NCBI GenBank assembly: GCA_018266835.1
Contig: JAFDZP010000002.1
Span: 1,339,302 to 1,403,301 of the forward strand
Origin: Bacteroidota bacterium
GTDB lineage: Bacteria; Bacteroidota; Ignavibacteria; Tepidaquicellales; Tepidaquicellaceae
DNA length: 64,000 bases
Direction: 5' to 3'
The translations under genes were made by a program, and so were the position numbers. Positions within the stretch are counted from its first letter, which is position 1, and each line of letters starts with the position of its first letter. The notes below the pieces were generated by a model, which saw nothing but the letters and a program-made list of their open reading frames with translations, was not told where the DNA came from and made no database searches. Positions 9,071-17,912 of the stretch are shown one piece after another.

Positions 9071-9529
9071 TTAATTCACGGCAACATACAAATCACATTC
9101 TGAATCATCGGCATCACCTTTAAATCTTTCATCATATAATTCAAAATCAGGAGCATCGAATTTTTTCTTATTGTCAGGATCTTTAACCCATTTTCCATAA
9201 ACAAAAGCTACCGTCTGCGGGAAGTTTGCAATAGACCCTTTGTGAGTGAAAACTGCATATTTATTATCGGGAATTTCAACAGTATCAAATCCTTCAGGAA
9301 GATTATCGAAATCGCTGACCGCTACTCCGGCTATATAATAAATATTTCCTTCTGCATCCATATCATAGCATACTCCGTATGTTTCATTGGGATTAATTCT
9401 GTTTTGTGGTTCATTCATTCTTGGCACAAATTTATCCCAGAGATTGCCGATATCCGGCTGAGGATTTTTACCGACATATTTTAATCCTGCGACTTTAAAT
9501 CCTTTTTTCTCGGTGAATTTTGGTTCCAT
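9071..9529 (-). CDS. GyrI-like small-molecule-binding domain protein
   Basis: A 152-residue stand-alone effector-binding domain of the AraC/GyrI-like (SOUL-like) fold. Indicators are KGFKVAGLKYVG near the N-terminus, TYGVCYD (about 65-71), YYIAGVAVSD (about 79-88), the PDNKYAVFTHKG strand (about 107-118) and the closing DERFKGD-x5-CDLYVAV segment. No DNA-binding domain is present. Such proteins bind hydrophobic ligands or act as hydrolases for electrophiles; the ligand here is unknown. It lies 12 bp downstream of the ABC ATPase gene, so a shared transcript is likely. Its stop codon touches the stop codon of the M1 peptidase gene. Confidence 0.8.
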   Translation of the reverse strand: MEPKFTEKKGFKVAGLKYVGKNPQPDIGNLWDKFVPRMNEPQNRINPNETYGVCYDMDAEGNIYYIAGVAVSDFDNLPEGFDTVEIPDNKYAVFTHKGSIANFPQTVAFVYGKWVKDPDNKKKFDAPDFELYDERFKGDADDSECDLYVAVN

Positions 9530-9541
9530 GGCTTTAAATTT

Positions 9542-10234
9542 TTAATTTTGGATTATTTGTTTTATTGTTTCTATTTTGCTCTGAAGCTTTTTATCTATTA
9601 TGGAGCTTTGGATTAAATTGTATTCATCAGGATAAAATATTTTCTCAATCTTTTTGTCGTTCAAGTATTGTATTTCATCACAAATTCCCGTGAGGGTTTC
9701 AAGTATGTGCGAAGTTAAAATAACAATTTTTCCTTTTTCTTTTAATTGCTTTATTACGTTGTTGAGCACCTGATTCGTTTCCATATCAAGATTATTGAAC
9801 GGCTCGTCTAATAACAGCAGAGGGCGCTCAAGCCCGAAAACTCCCATAGCGGCAAGTTTCTTTTTCATTCCCGAAGAATACGTTTCTATAAGTTCATCCA
9901 ATGGAAGTTCAAAAATACTGTTCCATTTTTCAATATCGAAATTAGAATGTTTCCATTTTATAATATTCAGATATTCCTTTGCCGTTATCTTTGAGTAAAA
10001 ATAATTTGCTGTTTCAAGATATCCGATATCGCTCAGCTTTATTTCTCTCCCTGTAAATTCTATTGTACCGGCATCAAGCGGAATAATTCCGCATATTGCT
10101 TTTATTAAAGTAGTCTTACCCGAGCCATTCAATCCCATTAATCCATATATCTTTCCTTCCTGTGCATCGAAGGAAAAATTTTCAAGAACAGTGTGTTCGC
10201 CGTATTTTACATTTATATCTGAAATTTTTAACAT
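9542..10234 (-). CDS. ABC transporter ATP-binding protein
   Basis: A 230-residue ATPase subunit that couples ATP hydrolysis to a membrane partner. Walker A is GLNGSGKTT (34-42), the signature is YSSGMKKKL (119-127, the degenerate SSGM type common in exporters of the CcmA/NatA class), Walker B is LLLLDEP (139-145) and the H-loop His is 176. The Q-loop is replaced by a Tyr-rich stretch (GYLETANYFYSKIT, 71-84). No permease is encoded next to it on this strand; the divergent membrane protein at 10279 is the natural candidate partner. Substrate unknown. Confidence 0.88.
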   Translation of the reverse strand: MLKISDINVKYGEHTVLENFSFDAQEGKIYGLMGLNGSGKTTLIKAICGIIPLDAGTIEFTGREIKLSDIGYLETANYFYSKITAKEYLNIIKWKHSNFDIEKWNSIFELPLDELIETYSSGMKKKLAAMGVFGLERPLLLLDEPFNNLDMETNQVLNNVIKQLKEKGKIVILTSHILETLTGICDEIQYLNDKKIEKIFYPDEYNLIQSSIIDKKLQSKIETIKQIIQN

Positions 10235-10278
10235 GTATCTAAATTAATTCTTTTCGTATAATATATATAGAATAAAAA

Positions 10279-11253
10279 ATGAGAACTGAATTTTACATAC
10301 TGAAACTGCGGATACTCTCAGCTTTACGATGGATAGCAGAGCTGGGTTTCATAAGGATTATTTTTATTATAGTTCTTGCTGCTGCAGGCTTCAAAATGTT
10401 TTTAGATATTAATAATTCCCCTACGGGAATAGCTGCAACAATATTTCTGAATGCAAGTGTTATTTATTCCGTTCACTTCTCAAGAAAAGATGAATTTTTT
10501 CTTTCCTCTCTGGATATAAATAAAAAACTTCTTTTTGTATTCGAATATCTTTTATACTCACTACCATTCTTGGTTTTAATTTTAATCTCAAATTATTTTT
10601 ACATATGTGTTTATGTATTTGTATTACTTGCAATAATTGCAAACACAAAGAGCGGAAATAAAATTAAGATAAATTTTTCATCGGGGAAATCTTTATTCCC
10701 GCCTTATGCTTTTGAGTGGATTTCAGGATTACGCACAAACATAATTCCTATTTTTATTATTTATTTACTTGGAATAGTTTTCTGCTTTCAGATAGCCGGC
10801 GGAGTTCTTGCAATAATTTTGCTTACATTTATCTTCTCTTCCTTCTTTATTGAAAATGAGCCGCTGATGTATATCGAAGCATATAAAATACATGAGAAAA
10901 AATTTCTAAGAGCTAAAATTTTACAATCGGCAAAAATATTTCTGATAGTTATATCTCCAATTGCTTTGCTTCACTTAATATTCTTTTATGAACGATGGTA
11001 TTTAATAACAGGTGTAATTTTCATCTGTCTTATTATAATTGTTTCATCAGTGCTCACAAAGTATGCTTTTTATTCAGAAGATATTGCAAGTTCAAAGATG
11101 AATTACATAATCAACGGAGTTGTGATGTTCTCATTTGTCTCTGCTTTTTATATGACGGGTCCCTTTCTTTTCCCTCTCCCTTTTATAATGATAATTTATT
11201 TATATAAAAAAGCCTCACAAAACCTTCAAAATATACGGTTTTTAGCATATTAA
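10279..11253 (+). CDS. Polytopic membrane protein, probable ABC permease partner
   Basis: A 324-residue protein with roughly seven to eight hydrophobic segments (for example near residues 28-50, 56-70, 88-110, 155-185, 220-240, 243-262 and 275-305) and a basic C-terminus. No known permease signature is visible. It begins 45 bp from the divergent ABC ATPase gene, so a shared promoter region and joint function are plausible. Gene order and topology suggest an integral component of an ABC-2-like exporter, but this is inference from context. Confidence 0.65.
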   Translation: MRTEFYILKLRILSALRWIAELGFIRIIFIIVLAAAGFKMFLDINNSPTGIAATIFLNASVIYSVHFSRKDEFFLSSLDINKKLLFVFEYLLYSLPFLVLILISNYFYICVYVFVLLAIIANTKSGNKIKINFSSGKSLFPPYAFEWISGLRTNIIPIFIIYLLGIVFCFQIAGGVLAIILLTFIFSSFFIENEPLMYIEAYKIHEKKFLRAKILQSAKIFLIVISPIALLHLIFFYERWYLITGVIFICLIIIVSSVLTKYAFYSEDIASSKMNYIINGVVMFSFVSAFYMTGPFLFPLPFIMIIYLYKKASQNLQNIRFLAY

Positions 11254-11364
11254 AATGTATGCAGGAGCAATTATGTGTATTTATTTGTTGGTTTTAATAG
11301 ATTACATTAGTGGTCAATTAAATAAAACTTTTTTATAAAAAAACTATATCCCTAAAAAACTAAA

Positions 11365-12834
11365 ATGAAAACGAAATATTTTTTACTGATTCTTTTGCTT
11401 GCATGCATAGGGGGCAGCAATGTAAAAGCTCAGTATGTTTTACAGGATGCGTTTCCGACTCTCAGCTATAACTCTATAACTGAATGTCAGACAGCGCCTG
11501 ATGCTGCAAACAGATTGTTTGTCGTCAGCCAGAAAGGAATTATTTATGTTTTAAACATGAATACTAATCCTCCGACTCAAAAAACTTTTCTTGATATTTC
11601 CAGCAGAGTTTCACCTTCCTCTTCCGGAAGTGAAGTTGGATTGCTCGGACTTGCATTTCACCCAAGCTATGTAACAAACAGATATTTCTATGTTGATTTC
11701 ACCAATACTCCTTCAGGCGGTTCACTTACATCTTATATTGCAAGATACGAAGTAAGTCCGACAAATCCTGACTCAGCATTAAGAAGCACTGAAACAATAT
11801 TTTTAACACAGACTCAGCCATACTCAAATCATAACGGCGGAAAAGTCGCTTTCGGTCCTGACGGATATTTATATATTGCATTCGGTGACGGCGGTTCTGG
11901 CGGTGATCCAAATGGAAACGGTCAGAATAAAAGTGTCTTGCTCGGAAAAATTCTCAGAATAGATGTTAACTCAGCATCCGGCGGAAATCAATATTCAATT
12001 CCTCCGACCAATCCTTTCTTCGGAAGTACTCAATTCAAACAGGAAATATTTTCTTATGGAATGAGAAATCCATGGAGATTTGCCTTTGACGTTCCGACAG
12101 GAAGATTATACTGCGCAGATGTTGGTCAGAGCGCAAGAGAAGAAGTTGACTTAATCGTCAGCGGTGGGAATTACGGATGGAATGTAATGGAAGGATTTAT
12201 ATGTTATAGTCCTTCATCGGGATGTGATACATCGGGAAAAATAAAACCGATAATTGATTTCACAAGAACAGATGCCGGCTCAATCACAGGCGGATACGTT
12301 GTAAGAAGCAGTCCGCAATTACCATTGCTTGAAGGACAATATCTTGTAGGCGATTATGTAACAAAAAAATTATTTGCAATTAATTATACAGGTGTAGGAA
12401 CTCCTTCTGCAACTTCCACTTTACTTCTTACTTCAACAACTGCTATTTCTACTTTCGGTGTTGATAAGAGTAAAAACATTTATGCCTGCACTTATGCTAC
12501 TGCAGGTAAACTTATGAAGCTTGTAGATACAAGAGTTGCAGTTACAAATTACAGCTCAGAGACACCTGACCAGTATTATTTGCTTCAGAACTATCCGAAT
12601 CCATTCAACCCGACAACTAAAATTACTTTTGCAATTCCTCAGGCAGGAAATGCAAGCTTAGTTATCTATGATAATATGGGCAGAATAGTTGAAACTCTTG
12701 TTAATAATGAAAACTTAAATACAGGTTTCTATACAAGGGAGTTCAATGCATCAAATTTATCAAGCGGAGTTTATTATTATAAATTCACAACAAGCGGCTT
12801 CAGCGATACAAAGAAAATGCTTTTAGTGAAATAA
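11365..12834 (+). CDS. PQQ-dependent sugar dehydrogenase-like propeller with T9SS signal
   Basis: A 489-residue secreted protein. The signal peptide ends near AQY (about residue 22). A six-bladed glucose/sorbosone dehydrogenase domain follows (about 25-390). Diagnostic stretches are EVGLLGLAFHP (about 91-101), NHNGGKVAFGPDGYLYIAFGDGG (about 155-177, containing the catalytic-type His), GMRNPWRFAFD (about 232-242), CADVGQ-x3-EEVD and NYGW-x3-EG. A T9SS signal with NYPNPFNP near residue 410 ends the protein. Enzymes of this family oxidise aldose sugars with PQQ as cofactor; several exported members have lost activity. It is paralogous to the truncated gene at the left edge. A strong bidirectional terminator follows. 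Confidence 0.88.
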   Translation: MKTKYFLLILLLACIGGSNVKAQYVLQDAFPTLSYNSITECQTAPDAANRLFVVSQKGIIYVLNMNTNPPTQKTFLDISSRVSPSSSGSEVGLLGLAFHPSYVTNRYFYVDFTNTPSGGSLTSYIARYEVSPTNPDSALRSTETIFLTQTQPYSNHNGGKVAFGPDGYLYIAFGDGGSGGDPNGNGQNKSVLLGKILRIDVNSASGGNQYSIPPTNPFFGSTQFKQEIFSYGMRNPWRFAFDVPTGRLYCADVGQSAREEVDLIVSGGNYGWNVMEGFICYSPSSGCDTSGKIKPIIDFTRTDAGSITGGYVVRSSPQLPLLEGQYLVGDYVTKKLFAINYTGVGTPSATSTLLLTSTTAISTFGVDKSKNIYACTYATAGKLMKLVDTRVAVTNYSSETPDQYYLLQNYPNPFNPTTKITFAIPQAGNASLVIYDNMGRIVETLVNNENLNTGFYTREFNASNLSSGVYYYKFTTSGFSDTKKMLLVK

Positions 12835-12860
12835 ACTTTTCTAAAATAGTTTTTAAAAAG

Positions 12861-12895
12861 AAAACCCTTTGTGAGATTTCCTCGCAAAGGGTTTT
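12861..12895. terminator. Bidirectional intrinsic terminator
   Basis: AAAACCCTTTGTGAG (12861-12875) pairs with CTCGCAAAGGGTTTT (12881-12895) with one mismatch, giving an A-tract/T-tract on each side. It serves the convergent genes ending at 12834 and 12927. Confidence 0.88.
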
Positions 12896-12926
12896 TTGTT
12901 TCGCCGGGTTTATAATTTAAAAATTT

Positions 12927-15086
12927 CTATTTTATTAAAATCATTTTTTTAGTTTCTTTTATACCATCGGTCAGAAGCATATAGAAATAAACTCCCGCTG
13001 CATAGCGAGATGCATTCCAGCTGACTTCATGAACTCCCGCAGTTAAATTTTCATCAAGCAACGTTTCAAGTTTCCTTCCAAGAATATCGAAGATAATTAT
13101 CTTCACAGGAATATTATTTTGATTTCCATTCTGCGGCAAATCGAATTTAATTTTTGTTGAAGGGTTAAATGGGTTTGGGTAATTTTGGTAGAGTGAAAAT
13201 GATTTCGCAACGGATTCATTTGTATTAATAAACGTTGATGCGCCTCCATCTGTGGTTTTGGCAATCATACCGTAATCACCAACTGCATAACCTGTTTCTG
13301 CATTCAGAAAATTCATTCCATATACATGACTATCAGGAGCTTTAATTTGAAACCAGCTATCTCCCGCATCAGTAGTTTTATACATATACTCCAAGCCGTC
13401 ATACACATATCCGGTTTTTGAATTTGGAAATCTGAGAGGACCGTGCATTTGATTAGATGATGTATTAAGGTAATGGGGCATCCAAGTAACACCACTATTT
13501 GTTGATTTCCAGATTGCAGGTATTTCACCAAATCCTGAAGCATCGAGAGATTTTCCCGAGACAACAATTGTATCTCTGCTTAAAAATTTTACATCCCATG
13601 CGCGGTAAATTATGCTTTCAGGAATAGTATCAAAGGTAGCTCCGCCGTTTGTAGTTTTTCTCAACTTCCATTCTCCCCCTACATAACCTGTATTTTCATC
13701 TATAAAATTTACATTCCAGTTCTGGCTTCCAATTGAGTAGTTTATATACCAGTTTAAGCCTCCGTTAGTTGTTTTGAAAAATGCATTATATTTGCAGACA
13801 CCGAATCCGGTGTTTTCATTAATAAATTGCATTGCTGTTATCTGATGAAAACCGGGATTGCTTACGCTCCAGTTAAGTCCGTCATTAGTTGTTTTATACA
13901 TCAGGTCATTAAAAAAGTCACCTGCATACCAGGTATTTCCTCCCGCGTAAGCCATTGCTCCGAAATATGTTGCAGTACTGCCTACCATATATTTTGTCCA
14001 ATTCGTTCCTGCATTAGTAGTCTTATAAATATTGGGCGACCAGCCCATTGCAAAGCCTGTATTATTATTTTTGAAAATTACATCATCTAATTCATCTGAA
14101 GTAAATGAGCTGTTATTGTTCATCCAGGTCGTACCATTATCTGTTGTTCTTAAGTTTAATCCAAAAGTTCCGATACAAAATCCTGTACTTTGATTTATAA
14201 AGTATACTTGTGTTGGTTGTGGAGCATAGAAACCTATTGTGCTGTTTCTGATTTTAGAGATTGTCCAGTTAGCACCTGAGTTTGTTGTTCTACCTAAAAT
14301 TGTATCGTTTGCAAGAAAGTAACCAGTATTTGCGTTTGAGAATTTTAAATCAATCAGGCTGTACTTTACTGTATCCTGCCAGTTTATGCCGCCATTAGTT
14401 GTTCTTAATAATCCTGTATTAGAACAAATAAAACCCAGATTCTCATTTAAAAACATTACGCGGTAAAGCGAAAGCTTCAGTGTATTAGGGATTGAATCCC
14501 AGGTAATACCGGAGTTTGTAGTTTTTAATATCTTCGAATGTTCGCTGGGATTCTGCCATGGGTAACCGACAGCAAAACCCACGTTTGATGAAACAAAACT
14601 TAAGTCATTCAGACTAATATTTGATTCAGAATAAGTTTCATTCCAGCTTACTCCGCCATCTGTTGTTCTATAAATTTTACCTATGTAATTTTCAAATTTA
14701 AGAGCATAACCAACACTTTCAGAAATAAATTTAATTTTGGTGTAGTATAAATAAAGTTGAGAGACAAAATTCCAGTTCTTTCCTCCGTTTGTTGTTTTTA
14801 ATAATCTTCCCGATGTCATATACGCATACCCTTTAGAACTATCTGCCATTGATAAATTTTTTACAGATAAATCACTGTTGCTGAAATTATACTCTATCCA
14901 ATTCAAGCCGCCGTTGTAGGTCCTGAATATTGAATTTGTACTGCGGCATATTCCCGAGCTTTCTGTGAACATAGTTAAATCAAACATACTTGCGGCAGTT
15001 GGTGTGGGATTCAGATAAACCCATCCCTCCTGCGCAAAAATTGAGGGCGGTAATATAATAAAGAATACAATTAGTAATTTTCTCAT
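12927..15086 (-). CDS. Ycf48/BNR-type beta-propeller secreted protein with T9SS signal
   Basis: A 719-residue protein with a signal peptide (cut near FAQ, about residue 19). About twelve repeats of 40-50 residues follow, each with a KTTNGGxxW-type turn and a FxxxxxGFxxG strand (for example LLKTTNGGKNW, IYRTTDGGVSW, LRTTNGGINW). These build one or two Ycf48-like (photosystem II assembly factor HCF136-like) propellers. The T9SS C-terminal signal follows (NYPNPFNP, then AAGVYFYML). No catalytic residues are recognisable; proteins of this type are usually surface binding or adhesive propellers. It is separate from, but related in design to, the cluster at 40.9-51.3 kb. Confidence 0.87.
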   Translation of the reverse strand: MRKLLIVFFIILPPSIFAQEGWVYLNPTPTAASMFDLTMFTESSGICRSTNSIFRTYNGGLNWIEYNFSNSDLSVKNLSMADSSKGYAYMTSGRLLKTTNGGKNWNFVSQLYLYYTKIKFISESVGYALKFENYIGKIYRTTDGGVSWNETYSESNISLNDLSFVSSNVGFAVGYPWQNPSEHSKILKTTNSGITWDSIPNTLKLSLYRVMFLNENLGFICSNTGLLRTTNGGINWQDTVKYSLIDLKFSNANTGYFLANDTILGRTTNSGANWTISKIRNSTIGFYAPQPTQVYFINQSTGFCIGTFGLNLRTTDNGTTWMNNNSSFTSDELDDVIFKNNNTGFAMGWSPNIYKTTNAGTNWTKYMVGSTATYFGAMAYAGGNTWYAGDFFNDLMYKTTNDGLNWSVSNPGFHQITAMQFINENTGFGVCKYNAFFKTTNGGLNWYINYSIGSQNWNVNFIDENTGYVGGEWKLRKTTNGGATFDTIPESIIYRAWDVKFLSRDTIVVSGKSLDASGFGEIPAIWKSTNSGVTWMPHYLNTSSNQMHGPLRFPNSKTGYVYDGLEYMYKTTDAGDSWFQIKAPDSHVYGMNFLNAETGYAVGDYGMIAKTTDGGASTFINTNESVAKSFSLYQNYPNPFNPSTKIKFDLPQNGNQNNIPVKIIIFDILGRKLETLLDENLTAGVHEVSWNASRYAAGVYFYMLLTDGIKETKKMILIK

Positions 15087-15210
15087 TTTAAAATCTTATA
15101 CAAACAATCTATGGATTTATTGCATTCAAACAAAAGATTTTTTTTAAGGAATATTAGAAAATTAAAGAGTTGATAATTAGAGTTTTATGGTGAGTTTTAG
15201 CAAAAAGAAA

Positions 15211-15921
15211 TTAATGGCAGATAACCTGTTCGGTTATTTTTTGTAACGGTTCAAGTTTTGGGCTGAGATATGGAATACCGAGATTCAATCCGCGAAGGAT
15301 AAAAATTAATGCGAAGAGCAGTGCAATAGCGGGTGAGAGTTTATTTATTTTTCTTCTGATGTTAACGCTTACAAAATTTTTCGACATTGAAATACCAAGC
15401 ATCATAGGAAGTGTTCCTATTCCGAAAAAAGCCATGAAGAGCGCACCACCAGCTGGGGTTCTCAGCGCAACGGCGCCCGTCAAGGCTATATAAACAAATC
15501 CGCACGGAAGAAATCCGTTCAGAACTCCGATTCCAAACAGCGAAGCTTTGGAATTTTTTGAATAAAATTTAGCAAAAATGTTCTTAAAAACAGATAGTTT
15601 ACTTTTCCCGCTTTCTATGATAAAAACATTTTTGCTTTTATTAATATAGGGTCTTATAAGATAAAAAATTATTACAATACCAATGGCTACTGAGATTATC
15701 TGCTGAAATCCTGCCATGAAGATTCTTTCACCGAAGAATCCGAATATCGTTCCGAAAAAAGTATAAGTTACAACTCTTCCGATATTGTAAGAAAATCTTT
15801 CAAGAAGAAAATTCAATTTGGTTTTATTAGAGGATGGCAGGGATAAAGCTATAGGTCCGCACATCACTGCGCAGTGAAAGCTGCCTAAAAGTCCCAGTAA
15901 AAATCCCGCTAATACTTCCAT
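15211..15921 (-). CDS. SafE/DsbD-like membrane protein of the cbb3 oxidase locus
   Basis: A 236-residue protein with about six transmembrane helices. The start GSFHCAVMCGPIALSLP (about 13-29) carries Cys17 and Cys21, and a second motif GFLPCGFVYIALTGA lies in the middle. Both are typical of the sulfite-exporter TauE/SafE-related family that sits at the end of cco clusters and is thought to act in copper or haem handling for oxidase assembly. It starts one base after the fixH stop codon, so translation is probably coupled. It is the last gene of the leftward cco series. The precise substrate is unknown. Confidence 0.85.
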   Translation of the reverse strand: MEVLAGFLLGLLGSFHCAVMCGPIALSLPSSNKTKLNFLLERFSYNIGRVVTYTFFGTIFGFFGERIFMAGFQQIISVAIGIVIIFYLIRPYINKSKNVFIIESGKSKLSVFKNIFAKFYSKNSKASLFGIGVLNGFLPCGFVYIALTGAVALRTPAGGALFMAFFGIGTLPMMLGISMSKNFVSVNIRRKINKLSPAIALLFALIFILRGLNLGIPYLSPKLEPLQKITEQVICH

Positions 15922-15922
15922 C

Positions 15923-16366
15923 TTAGTTTATAAAAATATCTGATTGAGTGAAATACTCTTTATCGTTTACTTTCCACAATACTTCTACTTTCCAGTTTCC
16001 TTTATCTAATTTATCAGTTGGAATAATTTGTAAACCGTTTTCATCTTTGTTTATATCAACACTGAAATCTTTTTTCTTATCCATGGCTCTGTAGAAACTT
16101 ATCTTTCCTGTTATGTTATCCTTCGAGAAAATGCCGGGGAATTTTATTTTTATCGAATTGGAGGTATTATCAAAAATTATTTTTTCTGTCAGAGAATTAG
16201 TACGGTTAATCATATCAATTCTATCCTGATATTTCAATTCTCTTTCATAATAATTTTCGGAGACGAGGTCTATATTTTTTGTCATTGAAATGCCGACCAT
16301 TGTGCCGATTCCTATGGCAAAAACGACAAATGAAATTATTATTTTTATTCCCCAGCTTATTTTCAT
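15923..16366 (-). CDS. fixH: FixH/CcoH family cbb3 oxidase assembly protein
   Basis: A 147-residue protein. One N-terminal transmembrane helix (about residues 7-27) is followed by a periplasmic domain with the family hallmarks: NYYERELKYQDRID (about 38-51) just after the helix, and a beta-rich C-terminal region. CcoH/FixH is required for stable assembly of cbb3 oxidase. It is located between ccoG and the SafE-like gene, 16 bp from ccoG, as in many Bacteroidota. Confidence 0.88.
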   Translation of the reverse strand: MKISWGIKIIISFVVFAIGIGTMVGISMTKNIDLVSENYYERELKYQDRIDMINRTNSLTEKIIFDNTSNSIKIKFPGIFSKDNITGKISFYRAMDKKKDFSVDINKDENGLQIIPTDKLDKGNWKVEVLWKVNDKEYFTQSDIFIN

Positions 16367-16382
16367 AATTGTAATTTAAAAA

Positions 16383-17801
16383 TTATTTATTATTTGTTAC
16401 CGGTCCGTTGAATGAAGACTCAAGCTCATTCAGCAATTTATCCCCTGCAAAAACCTGAATTGTAAAAGGCGTATTCATCATTTTTATTTTATCCCGAGAT
16501 ATATACACAATAAACTTTCCTTCTATTATTCCTGCCGGAGCAAGATTAAAATCGTTTCCTATCATTTTTACTTCGCCGTCAATTCCTTTTAACTTCAGGG
16601 TAATCGGTGTTTCTTTAAGAGTTTTATTCGCTAAGTTAATATTATACAAATTTGTAATTCTTCCGTCAGGCTGCTCCTGGAATAAAAGTCCGGGGGTTCT
16701 TAATATCGTTGCATCAATTTCTTTTCTGTTTGAAAAAAGTACAACCTGCAGTGCTATCAATACCAGCAGTACTATTGAATATCCTATTTCTCTCGGAGTA
16801 ACTTTGAATTTTTTTCCTGTTTCTATACCTACAGCTGAATCGTATCTTATCAATCCTTTTGGCTTTCCGATTCTTTCCATCACATGGTTACATGAGTCTA
16901 TACATGCAGTGCAGTTCACACATTCCAGCTGCGTACCGTTTCTAATATCAATTCCTGTCGGGCATACATCAACACACATCTTACAATCGATGCAATCGCC
17001 TGAATTTCTTTCTTCGTTCTTTCTTATTTTGCCTCTGGGTTCGCCGCGCTTATAATCGTATGCAATAACTATAGAATGTTTATCAAGCAATACACCCTGT
17101 AATCTGCCATAAGGGCAAACATAAATGCAGGCATACTCTCTGAAATATGCAAACACAAAATAAAATGCGCTTGAGAACAATAAAATTAAAAATAATCCCG
17201 TCAAATGATTTTTGGGGTCATCTCTTATTATGTGGAACAATTCATCCGTACCAATTATATACGCCAAAAAAGTGTTTCCTATAACAAAAGATAAGGCATA
17301 GAATATTCCCCACTTGGAGAATTTCTTTACTATCTTGCTTCCGGTCCACGGGTCGGAGTTTAATTTTCTTTGCTTTCCTGCATCACCTTCAATCCAGTAC
17401 TCAATTTTCCTGAAAACCATTTCAAGAAAAACAGTTTGCGGACATGCCCATCCGCAGAATAATCTTCCGAATATTACTGTGAAGAGTATTACAAAAACTA
17501 TAATTGAAATCATTGCAAGCCCGAACAGGTAAAAATCCTGCGGTACAAATGCAAAGCCGAATAAGATAAATTTTCTTTCAACAAAGTTGAAAAGAAATAA
17601 AGGGTGTCCGTCGTATTTTATTAATGGGGTTCCAAACAGGATTGCAAGCAGAAGAACGCTGAACCAAGTTCTTAAATTGTATAACTTACCGTTTGGCTTG
17701 CGAGGGTGAATCCATTTTCGTTTACCTTCTTTACTTACTATAGAAATTTTATCTCTGTATATCTGTTTAGTCTCGTTATCTTCTGTCATTTGATACATCA
17801 T
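16383..17801 (-). CDS. ccoG: Cytochrome c oxidase accessory protein CcoG (FixG)
   Basis: A 472-residue membrane iron-sulfur protein, proposed to reduce Cu(II) during copper delivery to cbb3 oxidase. Visible features are an N-terminal segment rich in basic residues, transmembrane helices near 46-62, 90-115, 165-185, 200-220 and 340-358, the FCGWACPQTVFLE motif (about 115-127) and a twin ferredoxin domain with two cysteine sets (CIDCKMCVDVCP about 269-280, CVNCTACIDSCNH about 294-306). The C-terminal part is an Ig-like periplasmic domain. Length and order match the family. It is preceded by a GC-rich palindrome at 17830-17897, which may separate it partly from ccoP. Confidence 0.94.
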   Translation of the reverse strand: MMYQMTEDNETKQIYRDKISIVSKEGKRKWIHPRKPNGKLYNLRTWFSVLLLAILFGTPLIKYDGHPLFLFNFVERKFILFGFAFVPQDFYLFGLAMISIIVFVILFTVIFGRLFCGWACPQTVFLEMVFRKIEYWIEGDAGKQRKLNSDPWTGSKIVKKFSKWGIFYALSFVIGNTFLAYIIGTDELFHIIRDDPKNHLTGLFLILLFSSAFYFVFAYFREYACIYVCPYGRLQGVLLDKHSIVIAYDYKRGEPRGKIRKNEERNSGDCIDCKMCVDVCPTGIDIRNGTQLECVNCTACIDSCNHVMERIGKPKGLIRYDSAVGIETGKKFKVTPREIGYSIVLLVLIALQVVLFSNRKEIDATILRTPGLLFQEQPDGRITNLYNINLANKTLKETPITLKLKGIDGEVKMIGNDFNLAPAGIIEGKFIVYISRDKIKMMNTPFTIQVFAGDKLLNELESSFNGPVTNNK

Positions 17802-17829
17802 AATTTTTTGCCCCTTTTAAAAAAATTAA

Positions 17830-17897
17830 CCACGCTATACCTCCCCACATCGCGCCGAGGCGCGAAGGGGCTTGGGCTAGGGGAAGTTATAACGTGG
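17830..17897. repeat. GC-rich nested palindrome between ccoP and ccoG
   Basis: Outer arms CCACG (17830-17834) and CGTGG (17893-17897) enclose CCCC/GGGG arms (17843-17846, 17867-17870) and an inner CGCGCC (17851-17856) / GGCGCG (17859-17864) hairpin. The GC content is far above the surroundings. It could attenuate the transcript before ccoG, or be an intergenic repetitive element. Confidence 0.6.
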
Positions 17898-17912
17898 CGT
17901 AGTTCATAAGAT

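Noticed and set aside
12927-15086. Photosystem II assembly role for Ycf48-like proteins
   Set aside because: The fold resembles HCF136/Ycf48, but signal peptide, T9SS export and absence of photosynthesis genes make a surface role far more likely.
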